From: Phytohabitans aurantiacus
GTDB lineage: Bacteria > Actinomycetota > Actinomycetes > Mycobacteriales > Micromonosporaceae
NCBI RefSeq assembly: GCF_027923225.1
Contig: NZ_BSDI01000005.1
Location: 1-64,000, forward strand
Direction of reading: 5' to 3'
DNA: 64,000 bases
Below are positions 50,716 to 59,254 of the stretch, piece by piece. The notes beneath the pieces were generated by a model. It made no database searches and was not told the origin of the DNA. It worked only from the letters and a program-made list of their open reading frames with translations. A program made the translations under genes and the position numbers. Each line of letters starts with the position of its first letter. The first letter of the stretch is position 1.

Positions 50716-52910
50716 ACACTCGTTATGTGACCGGACGCCGTTCCGCGCTCGCGGCAGCGGTGTCGGTGGTGCTGGTGCTGGGCGTGCTGGCCGCCGGTGG
50801 AAACCAGGCGGTCGCGAAACCGGGCGACAAGGACCCCGGCGGCGTGCTCGGCGCCGGCCAGGGCGGTGTGGTGGGCGGCGGCAAGCTGCGGCCGACCAAG
50901 CCGGAGGTCCCGAAGGCGCAGCCCAAGCCGAAGGAAGACAAGCCGATACCGGTCAAGGACCCGAAGAAGCCCCCCGGACCGTCCACCTCGACGACCAGGA
51001 CGGCCTCGTTGAGCCTGGCGGCCGTCGCGGCGGCACCGGAGAAGGTCGCGCTGCGCCAGCTCGTCATCGCGTTGGACAGCAACGACTTCGGGCTGGCCAC
51101 CTGGACGTCCACTCTGGACCGGATCGGCACGCCGTACGACGTGCTGCTCGCGGCCAGCGAGCCGCTGACGTGGGAGCGGCTGACCCGCCCCGACGGCGGC
51201 GGCCGGTACACGTCGATCCTGCTGTCGAACAACTCGCTGCTGCACTCGGACGGGGCGGGCGGCTTCGTGAGCGCCTTCGACGCCGACGAGTGGAACCTGC
51301 TGTGGCAGTACGAGCGGGACTACAAGGTGCGCCAGGTCTCGCTGTACACCGCCTACGGCCAGTTCCCCGAGGACTACTGCCTGCGGGCCGGCACCGAGGG
51401 CGGCGTCGGCGAGACACCGATGAACGCCACGTTGACCACGACGGGCAGGACGCAGTTCGACTACCTGACCACGACGGTCCAGGTGCCGATCACACTGTCC
51501 TATGTGTACCGGTCGACGCTGGCCGCCGGTTGCGCGGCGACCTCCACCGTCGTCTCGGGCACCAGCGTGCTCGGCGTCATCACCACCTCGACCGACGGCC
51601 GGGAGCGGGCGGCGCTGACGTTCACCTCGAACCAGTACCTGTTGCAGACCTTCCTGCTGACGTACGGCATGGTCCGCTGGGCGACCAAGGGCGTGTTCGT
51701 CGGCGAGCGGCGGCACTACCTGGAGGCCGACGTCGACGACTGGTTCAACTACACCGACCACCTCTTCCCCGACGGTCACCTCGAGTCCGACCCCGGCTTC
51801 CGGATGTCGGGCACCGACGCCAACTCCGCCAACCAGCAGCAGAGCGCCATGCGCAGCCGGTACCCGCGGGCCAGCCAGTTCACGCTCAACGTGCCCTACA
51901 ACGGCGAGGGCATCAACCGCAACGCCGCGGCGCTGTGCACGAGCCTGCTCAGCCCTGACCCGCTGACCAGCTACTCGCGCTGCCTGCGCAACAACTTCCG
52001 GTGGATTAACCACACGTTCAGCCACCCGAAGATGAACTTCACGACCTACGCGGAGAGCCTCAACGAGATCCAGCGGAACCTCACGGTCGGCCGTCAGATC
52101 AACCTGACCGTGCCGACCCCGATCCTGAAGACCGGGGAGTACTCGGGACTCGGCGTCTACCACCCGGATCCGACCAACGACATCGACCCACCCACCGACC
52201 ACGGCCTGCTGGCCTCCAACGGCGAGATGCTGCGGGCGGCCAAGGACGCGGGCGTGAAGTACCTGCACGGCAACATGTCGTTCCCGTCGCACGTGCCGTC
52301 GTGCTTCAACTGCGGCATCTGGCACCCGATGGAGCCCAGCCTGATGCTCGTGCCGGACTGGCCGACGAACATCGCCTACCACGTGACCGCACCGGCCGAG
52401 GAGACGCTGTTCTACAACTCCTACTACGGGCCCAACGGGAAGTTCCCGTTCTGGCCGCGCGACCTCACGTACAACGAGATCATCTCGTACGAGACGGACA
52501 TCGCGCTGCAGCACGTCGTGAGCGGCTCGGCCTACGCGCACACGTTCCACCAGGGCAACCTGCGCCAGTACGCCAGCGGCAAGAGCCTGACGTTCGACTG
52601 GGCCAACGAGGTCGCCCGCAAGTTCAGCCTGTACTACCGGGTGCCGCTGCAGACACCCAACTGGCAGGGCCTGGCCGCGTACGTCGCCAACCGGACCACT
52701 CACTTCGCGTCCACGAGCGCGGGCGCGGACGTGGTCTGGGACCGCACCGCGAACACGCTGACGCTGACGTCGCCAGCGGCGGGCGGGCTGTTCCTGAACG
52801 GCGTGCGAGCGACGGGATTCGCCGCCTACGGCACGGACTCGATCTCGTGGGTGCCGTTCGGAGCGAACGCGTCGCTGACGCTCACGCCGGTGCCGCGAAC
52901 CACCGCGTGA
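50712..52910 (+). CDS. Secreted polysaccharide-deacetylase-like protein of the Pel-type locus
   Basis: 732 residues. Signal peptide SALAAAVSVVLVLGVLAAGG is followed by a Lys/Pro-rich linker (about 35-95) and a first domain (100-310) with no family I can name. From about 330 a NodB-like fold is suggested: HYLEADVDDWFNYTD gives an Asp pair as in the metal/catalytic motif, and FRWINHTFSHPKMNF gives the HxxxH ligands. FHQGNLRQYASG may be a later motif. The position next to PelF makes it a likely counterpart of the PelA deacetylase, removing acetyl groups from the polymer outside the cell. Enzyme activity is inferred. Confidence 0.72.
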   Translation: MNTRYVTGRRSALAAAVSVVLVLGVLAAGGNQAVAKPGDKDPGGVLGAGQGGVVGGGKLRPTKPEVPKAQPKPKEDKPIPVKDPKKPPGPSTSTTRTASLSLAAVAAAPEKVALRQLVIALDSNDFGLATWTSTLDRIGTPYDVLLAASEPLTWERLTRPDGGGRYTSILLSNNSLLHSDGAGGFVSAFDADEWNLLWQYERDYKVRQVSLYTAYGQFPEDYCLRAGTEGGVGETPMNATLTTTGRTQFDYLTTTVQVPITLSYVYRSTLAAGCAATSTVVSGTSVLGVITTSTDGRERAALTFTSNQYLLQTFLLTYGMVRWATKGVFVGERRHYLEADVDDWFNYTDHLFPDGHLESDPGFRMSGTDANSANQQQSAMRSRYPRASQFTLNVPYNGEGINRNAAALCTSLLSPDPLTSYSRCLRNNFRWINHTFSHPKMNFTTYAESLNEIQRNLTVGRQINLTVPTPILKTGEYSGLGVYHPDPTNDIDPPTDHGLLASNGEMLRAAKDAGVKYLHGNMSFPSHVPSCFNCGIWHPMEPSLMLVPDWPTNIAYHVTAPAEETLFYNSYYGPNGKFPFWPRDLTYNEIISYETDIALQHVVSGSAYAHTFHQGNLRQYASGKSLTFDWANEVARKFSLYYRVPLQTPNWQGLAAYVANRTTHFASTSAGADVVWDRTANTLTLTSPAAGGLFLNGVRATGFAAYGTDSISWVPFGANASLTLTPVPRTTA

Positions 52911-52938
52911 GACACGGTCTGGTCTGAAGGGGGCGGCA

Positions 52939-54453
52939 ATGACGATCACACTGCGCGCCGCCGCGCCGCCGGTCACCGACCGGGTGCCGTCCCAACCAGG
53001 GGCGGCCACCCGGGCCGGGGGCCCCGGCGGCGGACACCGGCGCATCGCGCTCGTCTCCGAGGGCACGTACCCGTACCACCTCGGTGGCGTGAGCGTCTGG
53101 TGCGACCAGCTCATCCGCGGCATCGGGGAGCACCGGTTCTCGGCGGTCGCGCTCACGGTCACGGGCCTGGAGAAGAGCCTGTGGACACCGCCGCCCAACC
53201 TCGCCGAAATCATCAACGTTCCACTGTGGGGACCGGTGCCGAGGCGGCCGCGGCGGCGGGTGCCGGGATGGCGCTTCCACCAGGCGTACCAGGCGTTCGC
53301 GCGGGCTCTGGTGTCGCCTCCGGCGATCGGTGCCGTCGCCACGCGGCGCACGGGCGAGGAGTTCACCTACGCGCTGCACGGCCTCTTCCAGTACGCCCAA
53401 CGCGCCGACCTCGGCGACGCGCTGCTCTCGGACCGGGCGCTGACCCAGCTGATGGACGCCTGGCAGGCGACCCGCGAAGACCGCGCGCTCACCCTGGCCG
53501 AGGCGCTCATCGCCACCGACCTCATCGAGCACACCCTGCGGCCGCTGTCCCTGCCACCGGTCGATGTGGACATCTGCCACCTGGCGATGAACGGGCTCTG
53601 CGCGCTGGTGGGTCTGGCCAGCAAGTGGACGTACGGCTCCCGGATCGTCATGTCCGAGCACGGCGTGTACCTGCGCGAGCGGTACCTGAACATGGTCGAC
53701 GAGCCGCTCCCGCACGCCGTGAAGGTGTTGCTGCTCAACTTCTTCCGTTCACTGGCCATCGCCGCGTACGTGTCGGCGGACGTGCTCGCCCCGCACTCCA
53801 GCTACAACCGGCGCTGGGCACTGCACCACGGTGCCGACGAGGATCGCATGTGGACGATGTACAACGGCGTCGATCCGGCCGAGTTCCCGGTGGCCGACGG
53901 CGAGCCTGACGTACCGACCATCGTGTTCATGGGTCGCGTCGACCCCATCAAGGACCTGCACACGCTCATCAACGCGTTCGCGCTGGTGCGCGCCGAGATT
54001 CCCAACGCCCGGCTGCGCATGTTCGGCCCGGTCGCCACGGGCCAGTGGGCGTACTACGACAGCTGCCGCGCGCTCATCGACCACCTGCGCCTGGAGCACG
54101 CCGCCACGTTCGAGGGCCGGGTCACCCGCCCCACCGAGGCGTACCACGCCGGCCACATCGTCGTGCTCAGCAGCATCTCCGAGGGCTTCCCGTACACGGT
54201 GGTGGAGTCGATGGCGACCGGCCGGCCGGTGGTGTGCACCAACGTCGGCGGCGTGGCCGAGGCGGTCGGCGACGCCGGCTTCGTGGTGCCGCCGCGCGAC
54301 CACCGGGCGATCGCCGACGCCTGCCTCTCGCTGCTGCTGGACCCCCAGCTGCGGCGCTGGCTCGGCACCGCCGCCCGGGAACGGGTCCTCAACAGGTTCA
54401 CCCTCGACCAGTCGCTCGACGACTACCGCCGGGTCTACCAGGAGCTGTCATGA
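52939..54453 (+). CDS. pelF: PelF-type GT4 glycosyltransferase
   Basis: 504 residues. The PelF hallmarks are clear: LVSEGTYPYHLGGVSVWCDQLI at the N-terminus (DUF3492 region), RIVMSEHGVYLRERYLN in the middle, FMGRVDPIKDLHTLINAF, and the C-terminal VLSSISEGFPYTVVESMATGRPVVCTNVGGVAE, with the EGFPxxxxE sugar-nucleotide motif of GT4 enzymes. PelF is the cytosolic polymerase for the Pel exopolysaccharide, using UDP-GalNAc/UDP-GlcNAc. ATG 52939 has GGGGGCGG upstream. It overlaps the membrane-protein gene after it by four bases. Confidence 0.9.
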   Translation: MTITLRAAAPPVTDRVPSQPGAATRAGGPGGGHRRIALVSEGTYPYHLGGVSVWCDQLIRGIGEHRFSAVALTVTGLEKSLWTPPPNLAEIINVPLWGPVPRRPRRRVPGWRFHQAYQAFARALVSPPAIGAVATRRTGEEFTYALHGLFQYAQRADLGDALLSDRALTQLMDAWQATREDRALTLAEALIATDLIEHTLRPLSLPPVDVDICHLAMNGLCALVGLASKWTYGSRIVMSEHGVYLRERYLNMVDEPLPHAVKVLLLNFFRSLAIAAYVSADVLAPHSSYNRRWALHHGADEDRMWTMYNGVDPAEFPVADGEPDVPTIVFMGRVDPIKDLHTLINAFALVRAEIPNARLRMFGPVATGQWAYYDSCRALIDHLRLEHAATFEGRVTRPTEAYHAGHIVVLSSISEGFPYTVVESMATGRPVVCTNVGGVAEAVGDAGFVVPPRDHRAIADACLSLLLDPQLRRWLGTAARERVLNRFTLDQSLDDYRRVYQELS

Positions 54454-55868
54454 CGACCGAGCCAACCGGCGTGACGGACCGACCCACGCACGGCGTCGAC
54501 CCGGTCGAGGAGCTGGCCGAGCGGGTACGCCCCCTGTGCGGCAGCGCCGTGGACGCGTTGCAGGTGGCGGCCGTACTGGAAAGCGACGGCATGACCGACC
54601 GGACCGCGCGCGACATCTACGGGTACAGCGACGTCTTCGTCCTGGCCAGCGAGGTCCACCGCCGGGTGCCGCCTCCCGAACCCCGCATCGAGACGCGGCC
54701 GCGCCAGCGCTGGCAGACGGCGCGCGAGCTGTCGCACGGCCTCATGTACGCGCTGCCGAGCGCCGCCTTCCCCGCCGTCCTCGGGCTGCTGGGCACGCGG
54801 AGCCTGGTGGCCGGCATGGTGCTCGCCACCGCGACCGGCTGGGTCTGGGGCATGGGCCTCAGCAGCGTCGCGTACCGGATGCTCGGCAAGGGCCGGCCGG
54901 ACGCCGCGGTGCTGGTGCTGCGGTGGGGCGTGGCGCTGGGTCTTGTCGTGGCCGGGGCCGGCGCGGCCCTGCTGGTCCGGGCCGAGAACCTCCCGGCGGG
55001 TGTGATCGCGCTCGTGGTCACCCAGGTCGGCTTCCAGCTGGCGGTCGGCGTGCTGGTCTTCCGCCGGCTGGAGGTCCTGGTGTTCGCGGCCCTGCTGCCC
55101 ACGGTCGCGCTCGGCGCGCTGCACATGTCTCGCGGGCGACCGTCCGAACTGGACGCCGTCGTCGCCACCACCGCGGCCACGTCCGTGGCGATGGCTCTGG
55201 TCGCCGCCTACGCCGTCCTGTGGCGCCGGCCCGACCGGGTCGCCAGCGACCGCCCGCCCGCGGTAGCCCGGGAAGTGTGGAGCACCCTGCCGATCGTGGT
55301 GTACGCCTCCCTCTCCGCGGCCTACCTGCTCTTCATCGACGTCCGGTTCGTGACCGCGCCGACGGATCTGGCCATCGGCGCGGCGCCACTCGTGCTCGCC
55401 ATGGGTGTGGTGGAGTGGCGGGCCCGCCGCTTCCAGGAGACCGGCGTCGGGCTGCTCCGGAAGATCCGTTATCCCTGGCAGTTCCGGCTGCCGATCTGGA
55501 CGGCCTTCGCCCGCGGTGTCGGCGTGAGCCTGCTGGTACCGGCAGTGCTGGCCGTGGCGCTGCTGTTCGCGCTGGCGCGCGCCGGCCTGCTCACCGAGCG
55601 CGGCGTGGTGGTGACGGGCGCGCACGTGCTGCTCGCCGGCGCCTACTTCGCCGGGTTCGTACTGATCAACCACGGCCGGCTGCCCTGGGTGCTCGGCGTG
55701 CTGGGAGCGGTGTTCGGCGGGCTCCTGGTGGCCGTCGCGACCGTCGTGCCGCGCCTGGCGCCCTACGGCGAAGCGCCCATCTTCCTCGCCAGCAACGCGA
55801 TGCTCCTGGCCCTGCTCGTGATGGTGCTGGCCACCAGCCTGCACACCATACGGCTCTACCGATGGTAA
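54450..55868 (+). CDS. PelG-like polytopic membrane protein
   Basis: 472 residues. A cytoplasmic N-terminus of about 100 residues (DRTARDIYGYSDVFVLASEVHRR) is followed by about 11-12 hydrophobic spans from LMYALPSAAFPAVLGLLG to LLALLVMVLATSL. In Pel systems PelG is a large membrane protein that moves the polymer across the inner membrane with PelF; size, topology and overlap with pelF (ATGA) support that role here. Sequence identity to PelG is not obvious by eye, so the name is not assigned. The last codons (LYRW) are echoed just after the stop in a direct repeat. Confidence 0.72.
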   Translation: MTTEPTGVTDRPTHGVDPVEELAERVRPLCGSAVDALQVAAVLESDGMTDRTARDIYGYSDVFVLASEVHRRVPPPEPRIETRPRQRWQTARELSHGLMYALPSAAFPAVLGLLGTRSLVAGMVLATATGWVWGMGLSSVAYRMLGKGRPDAAVLVLRWGVALGLVVAGAGAALLVRAENLPAGVIALVVTQVGFQLAVGVLVFRRLEVLVFAALLPTVALGALHMSRGRPSELDAVVATTAATSVAMALVAAYAVLWRRPDRVASDRPPAVAREVWSTLPIVVYASLSAAYLLFIDVRFVTAPTDLAIGAAPLVLAMGVVEWRARRFQETGVGLLRKIRYPWQFRLPIWTAFARGVGVSLLVPAVLAVALLFALARAGLLTERGVVVTGAHVLLAGAYFAGFVLINHGRLPWVLGVLGAVFGGLLVAVATVVPRLAPYGEAPIFLASNAMLLALLVMVLATSLHTIRLYRW

Positions 55869-55885
55869 AAAAACTCTACCGATGG
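55854..55885. repeat. Direct repeat CTCTACCGATGG across the stop codon
   Basis: CTCTACCGATGG is at 55854-55865 (gene end) and again at 55874-55885, separated by TAAAAAAA. The copy could re-encode the LYRW tail in another frame; a slippage duplication is likely. Confidence 0.7.
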
Positions 55886-55902
55886 CAGAAAGGGAATGAC
55901 TC

Positions 55903-56637
55903 ATGCACGTGGTGATTCTCGCCGGCGGTCGCGGAGTGCGGCTCCGCCCTTACACGACGGCGCTTCCGAAACCGCTCGTGCCCATCGGCAACGAGTACGC
56001 GATCCTCGACATCATCCTGCAACAGCTGCGCGCGTACGGGTTCCGTTCGGCGACGCTCGCCATCGGGCACCTCGGCTCGCTCATCCAGGCGTTCGTCGGC
56101 GACGGATCCCGCTGGAACATGACCGTGGACTACGCCGACGAAGACCGTCCACTATCGACGATCGGGCCGCTGTTCAACATCATCGACCAGCTGCCGGAGC
56201 ACTTCCTGGTGATGAACGGCGACGTGCTCACCGACCTCAACTACGGCGACCTGCTGAACGCGCACATCGCCTCGGAGGCGCCCCTGACCGTGGCCACCTA
56301 CCGGCGCAGCGTAAAAATCGACTTCGGCTGCCTGGAGACCAACAACGTCCACGAGATCGTCAGCTTCACCGAGAAGCCCACCCAGTCGTACGCGGTGAGC
56401 ATGGGCATCTACGGGCTGTCGGCGAAGACCCTCGCCCCGTACCCCAAGGGCATGCCCTTCGGCTTCGACGACCTCGTACTGGACCTGCTGGCTCGCGGCA
56501 GCCACCCCGCCGCGCACGAGTTCGACGGGTTCTGGCTCGACATCGGACGGCCCGACGACTACGACGAGGCGAACCAGCGGTTCGAGGAGCTGCGCCCGCT
56601 GCTGCTGCCGAACGTCCTCGAAGGCGCCACCGCATGA
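55903..56637 (+). CDS. Sugar-1-phosphate nucleotidyltransferase
   Basis: 244 residues of the NTP_transferase family. The signature AGGRGVRLRPYTTALPKPLVPIGN holds the nucleotide-binding GGxGxRLxP and the catalytic Lys in PKPL. FLVMNGDVLTDLNYGDLL gives the metal-binding Asp, and ISFTEKPT with FDGFWLDIGRPDDYDEAN the sugar-binding end. It makes a nucleotide sugar (RmlA/ManC-like, exact sugar unknown) for the polymer. AAAGGGAATG precedes ATG 55903. Its stop overlaps the next start (ATGA). Confidence 0.9.
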   Translation: MHVVILAGGRGVRLRPYTTALPKPLVPIGNEYAILDIILQQLRAYGFRSATLAIGHLGSLIQAFVGDGSRWNMTVDYADEDRPLSTIGPLFNIIDQLPEHFLVMNGDVLTDLNYGDLLNAHIASEAPLTVATYRRSVKIDFGCLETNNVHEIVSFTEKPTQSYAVSMGIYGLSAKTLAPYPKGMPFGFDDLVLDLLARGSHPAAHEFDGFWLDIGRPDDYDEANQRFEELRPLLLPNVLEGATA

Positions 56638-57590
56638 GAGTGCTGGTGTTCGGTGCCTCCGGCTTCCTGGGCGAGCAGGTGTGCCGGGCGCTGACCGCCG
56701 ACGAGCGCGTCACGCAGGTCATCGCGGCCGGTCGCCGCTCGTCCACGGCGGGACTGCCGCGGGTACAGCACGACCTGGCGACCGGCACCCCGGCACAGCT
56801 CGCGGAGCTGCTCGTCGCCACCCGGGTCGACGCGGTGGTGAACTGCGCGGGGCGGCTGTCCGGTACGGGGGTCGAGCTGGCGAGCGGAAACACCATCGCG
56901 GTCGCGGCGCTCATCGAGGGCGTCGAGACGGCCGGGGAGCAGCGGTCACACCGGAGCCCACCCGGGCAGCCGCCGCGGCTCGTCACGCTCGGCTCGGCGG
57001 CCGAGTACGGCGTCGTCGAGCGGGCCCGGCCGGTACGCGAGACCGACTGCGCCCGGCCGGTGAGCGCCTACGGCGTGACGAAGGCGGCCGCCACCCGGCT
57101 CGTCGAGGTCGCCGCCGCCGAGGGGCGGGTAGACGGGCTCGTGCTGCGCCTGTTCAACCCGGTCGGCCCCGGCGTACCGGTGGAGAACGTCGCCGGGCGC
57201 GCCGTCCGGCAGATCCGGGACGCCCTGGTCGAGGGCGGCGACCGGATCCACCTGGGACCGTTGGGGGCCTACCGCGACTTCGTCGACGTACGCGATGTCG
57301 CCTCGGCCGTGGTCGCGGCGGTGTTCGCGGGCGCACCGTCCGAAGTGGTGTGCAATGTGGGCTCCGGGATCGCGGTGCCCACCCGCGAGCTGATCCGCCT
57401 GCTCGCCGACGCCGCCGCCTTCGCCGGCGAGATCGTGGAGGCGGACCCGCCGTCCGCCAAGTCGCCCGGCGTCGACTGGATCGCCGCCGACCTCACGCAT
57501 ACCGCCGCCGTTCTGGGCTGGGCACCGCGGTTCGACCTGGCGGCCTCCGCGCAGGCGACCTGGGTGCACGCGGCGGTCACAAACGGGTGA
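56634..57590 (+). CDS. NAD-dependent epimerase/dehydratase
   Basis: 318 residues. NAD-binding GASGFLGEQ, catalytic Ser in TLGSAAEYGVV, YxxxK in SAYGVTKAAATRLV and RLFNPVGPGVP. It belongs to the extended SDR nucleotide-sugar epimerases/reductases. Together with the preceding nucleotidyltransferase it forms a short sugar-nucleotide module. It is the last gene of the plus-strand operon and its 3' end overlaps the convergent GH114-like gene by 14 bases. Confidence 0.86.
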   Translation: MRVLVFGASGFLGEQVCRALTADERVTQVIAAGRRSSTAGLPRVQHDLATGTPAQLAELLVATRVDAVVNCAGRLSGTGVELASGNTIAVAALIEGVETAGEQRSHRSPPGQPPRLVTLGSAAEYGVVERARPVRETDCARPVSAYGVTKAAATRLVEVAAAEGRVDGLVLRLFNPVGPGVPVENVAGRAVRQIRDALVEGGDRIHLGPLGAYRDFVDVRDVASAVVAAVFAGAPSEVVCNVGSGIAVPTRELIRLLADAAAFAGEIVEADPPSAKSPGVDWIAADLTHTAAVLGWAPRFDLAASAQATWVHAAVTNG

Positions 57591-58272
57591 GCTCCCGGTT
57601 GCTGACGAAGCACGGCATGTGGAACTGGCTGGCCCGCCGGATCGCGAACTCGGTCAGCTCAGCCGTGTCCGCGTAGTCCAGGGCGTACAGGTCGACACCC
57701 AGCTCGCGTAGCCGCTCGGCGTACTGCGCGTGCACGGCCAGGGTGTCGCTGGGCCAGGGCGTGTATCCGCCGTCGTCGGTCCAGCGCACCGAGAACGACT
57801 CGAACAGCACGCCGTCGACGAGTTCGCCGAGCGCGGGAAGCAACCCGAAGCCACGGTTGGCCAGCAGGTAGGCCGGGTACGTCGCGTCGCGCAGGCGCCG
57901 CACGAGGTCGAGCAGGTGCGGCACCTCGTCGGGAAACGTGAACTCGATGTTCAGGGTGTCCAGGAACAGCCCGGAGAAGTCGCGGCGCAGCATGTCGACC
58001 GCCTGACCGAGCACATGGGACACCCAGCCGGGATGGTCGACGTACACGAAGGCGCCACCCCAGTCGGGATTGTGTTCGGTGCGCTGCCAGGGCTGGGGCG
58101 GGCCCGGGTCCTCGGTGAGGCTGAGATAGCCCAACGCCTGGACGTCACGGTCGAGCAGCCAGCGCAGCTGGGTACTGGTGTGCTGGTTGGCCTGCAGCAC
58201 GACCCGCCGGTAGCCGGCCAGCTTGGCCACCTGATTGTCGCCGTAGTAGAAGGCTATCTCCGCGCCCGCCAT
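57577..58272 (-). CDS. PelA-hydrolase/GH114-like glycosidase domain, cytosolic form
   Basis: 231 residues of TIM-barrel type. IAFYYGDNQVAKLAGYRRVVLQANQ at the start and FSGLFLDTLNIEFTF, LLANRGFGLLP and VDLYALDYADTAEL later are the strand motifs of the GH114 / PelA N-terminal hydrolase group (endo-alpha-1,4-galactosaminidase type). No signal peptide is seen. GAGGAGAACGCC precedes ATG 58272. Alone it matches the hydrolase half of PelA, while the deacetylase half lies on the other strand at 50712; the two halves seem split. Function in trimming the polymer is inferred. Confidence 0.72.
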   Translation of the reverse strand: MAGAEIAFYYGDNQVAKLAGYRRVVLQANQHTSTQLRWLLDRDVQALGYLSLTEDPGPPQPWQRTEHNPDWGGAFVYVDHPGWVSHVLGQAVDMLRRDFSGLFLDTLNIEFTFPDEVPHLLDLVRRLRDATYPAYLLANRGFGLLPALGELVDGVLFESFSVRWTDDGGYTPWPSDTLAVHAQYAERLRELGVDLYALDYADTAELTEFAIRRASQFHMPCFVSNRELTRL

Positions 58273-58282
58273 GGCGTTCTCC

Positions 58283-59254
58283 TCAACGGTCGTCCCGATA
58301 CCAACGGTCGTCCCGGTACCACTCGAAGGTGTGCCGCACACCCTCTTCCAATGAGACCTTCGGCTCGAAGCCGGTCAGCGCGCGCAGTTTCGTGATGTCG
58401 GGGCAGCGCTGGGCCACCGAGCCGGGCGGCGCGGGAAGCGGCTGGAGCGCCGGCGCGAAGCCCGCGACGCGCAGCACCAGCTCGGCCAGGTCGCCGACGC
58501 CGGTCGGTTCGGTGTCGTTTCCGATGTGGACGATCTGGCCGGTCGCCTGGTCGCTCGACATCAGCCGCACCATCGCCTCGACCGCGTCGTCGACGTGGCA
58601 GAACGCGCGGGACTGCTCGACGCCGTACACCCGGAACGGGTCCTCGCGACCGATCGCCCGCAACGACAGCTCCGGTATCACGTGGTCGGCGCCCATCCGC
58701 GGGCCGTACACGTTGTGGAACCTGCCCACGACGCACTCCAGCTCCCTGGCGCGAGCGGTGTGCAGCACGGCCGCCTCGCCCCACAGCTTGCTGACCGCGT
58801 AGGCGAACCGCGGCGCGGCCACGTCTTCGATCAGCAGCGGCACCTCCTCCGCGGTCGGCACCGGTGCGAGGCCGGCGCTGACCGTGCCGGCGTAGGTCTC
58901 GCTGGTCGACGCGAAGAAGAGGCGCTCCCCCGGGTGCAGCCAGTCCAGCAGGTGCAGCAGGGCGAGGGTGTTGACGCGCAGGACCCGGGCCGGGTCGCGT
59001 TCGACATTGCGTACGCCGACGACGGCGGCCAGCAGGTACACCTGGTCCCAGCCGTGCGGCAGGCCGTCGTAGGCCGCCGCCGAGGTCAGGTCGGCCTGGA
59101 ACACCTGGACGCGCGGGCGGATCGCGGCCAGCTCCCGGTCGTCGCGGCCCCGGGAGAAGTCGTCGACGAGCGTGACCGAATGCCCGTCGGCGAGCAGCCG
59201 CCGCGTCAGGTGCAGCCCGATGAAGCCCGCTCCGCCGAGCACGAGGGCTCTCAT
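58283..59254 (-). CDS. NAD-dependent epimerase, UDP-glucuronate-type SDR
   Basis: 323 residues. NAD-binding GGAGFIGLHL, catalytic Ser in FFASTSETYAG and YxxxK in RFAYAVSKLWGEA, then VVGRFHNVYGPRMG and SRAFCHVDDAVEAMV. These resemble UDP-glucuronate decarboxylase/epimerase-type SDRs. It overlaps the dehydrogenase gene (ATGA), which would feed it a uronic-acid nucleotide sugar. The C-terminus is WYRDDR twice in a row, from an 18-bp tandem duplication. Confidence 0.86.
   Translation of the reverse strand: MRALVLGGAGFIGLHLTRRLLADGHSVTLVDDFSRGRDDRELAAIRPRVQVFQADLTSAAAYDGLPHGWDQVYLLAAVVGVRNVERDPARVLRVNTLALLHLLDWLHPGERLFFASTSETYAGTVSAGLAPVPTAEEVPLLIEDVAAPRFAYAVSKLWGEAAVLHTARARELECVVGRFHNVYGPRMGADHVIPELSLRAIGREDPFRVYGVEQSRAFCHVDDAVEAMVRLMSSDQATGQIVHIGNDTEPTGVGDLAELVLRVAGFAPALQPLPAPPGSVAQRCPDITKLRALTGFEPKVSLEEGVRHTFEWYRDDRWYRDDR
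58284..58319. repeat. 18-bp tandem duplication at the epimerase 3' end
   Basis: CAACGGTCGTCCCG lies in two adjoining 18-base units (58284-58301, 58302-58319) differing at one or two bases. It doubles the last six codons (WYRDDR). Confidence 0.7.

Noticed and set aside
50454..53366. A 970-codon open frame antisense to galE, the deacetylase-like and pelF genes
   Set aside because: Antisense shadow across three well-supported genes; its protein has no domain structure.
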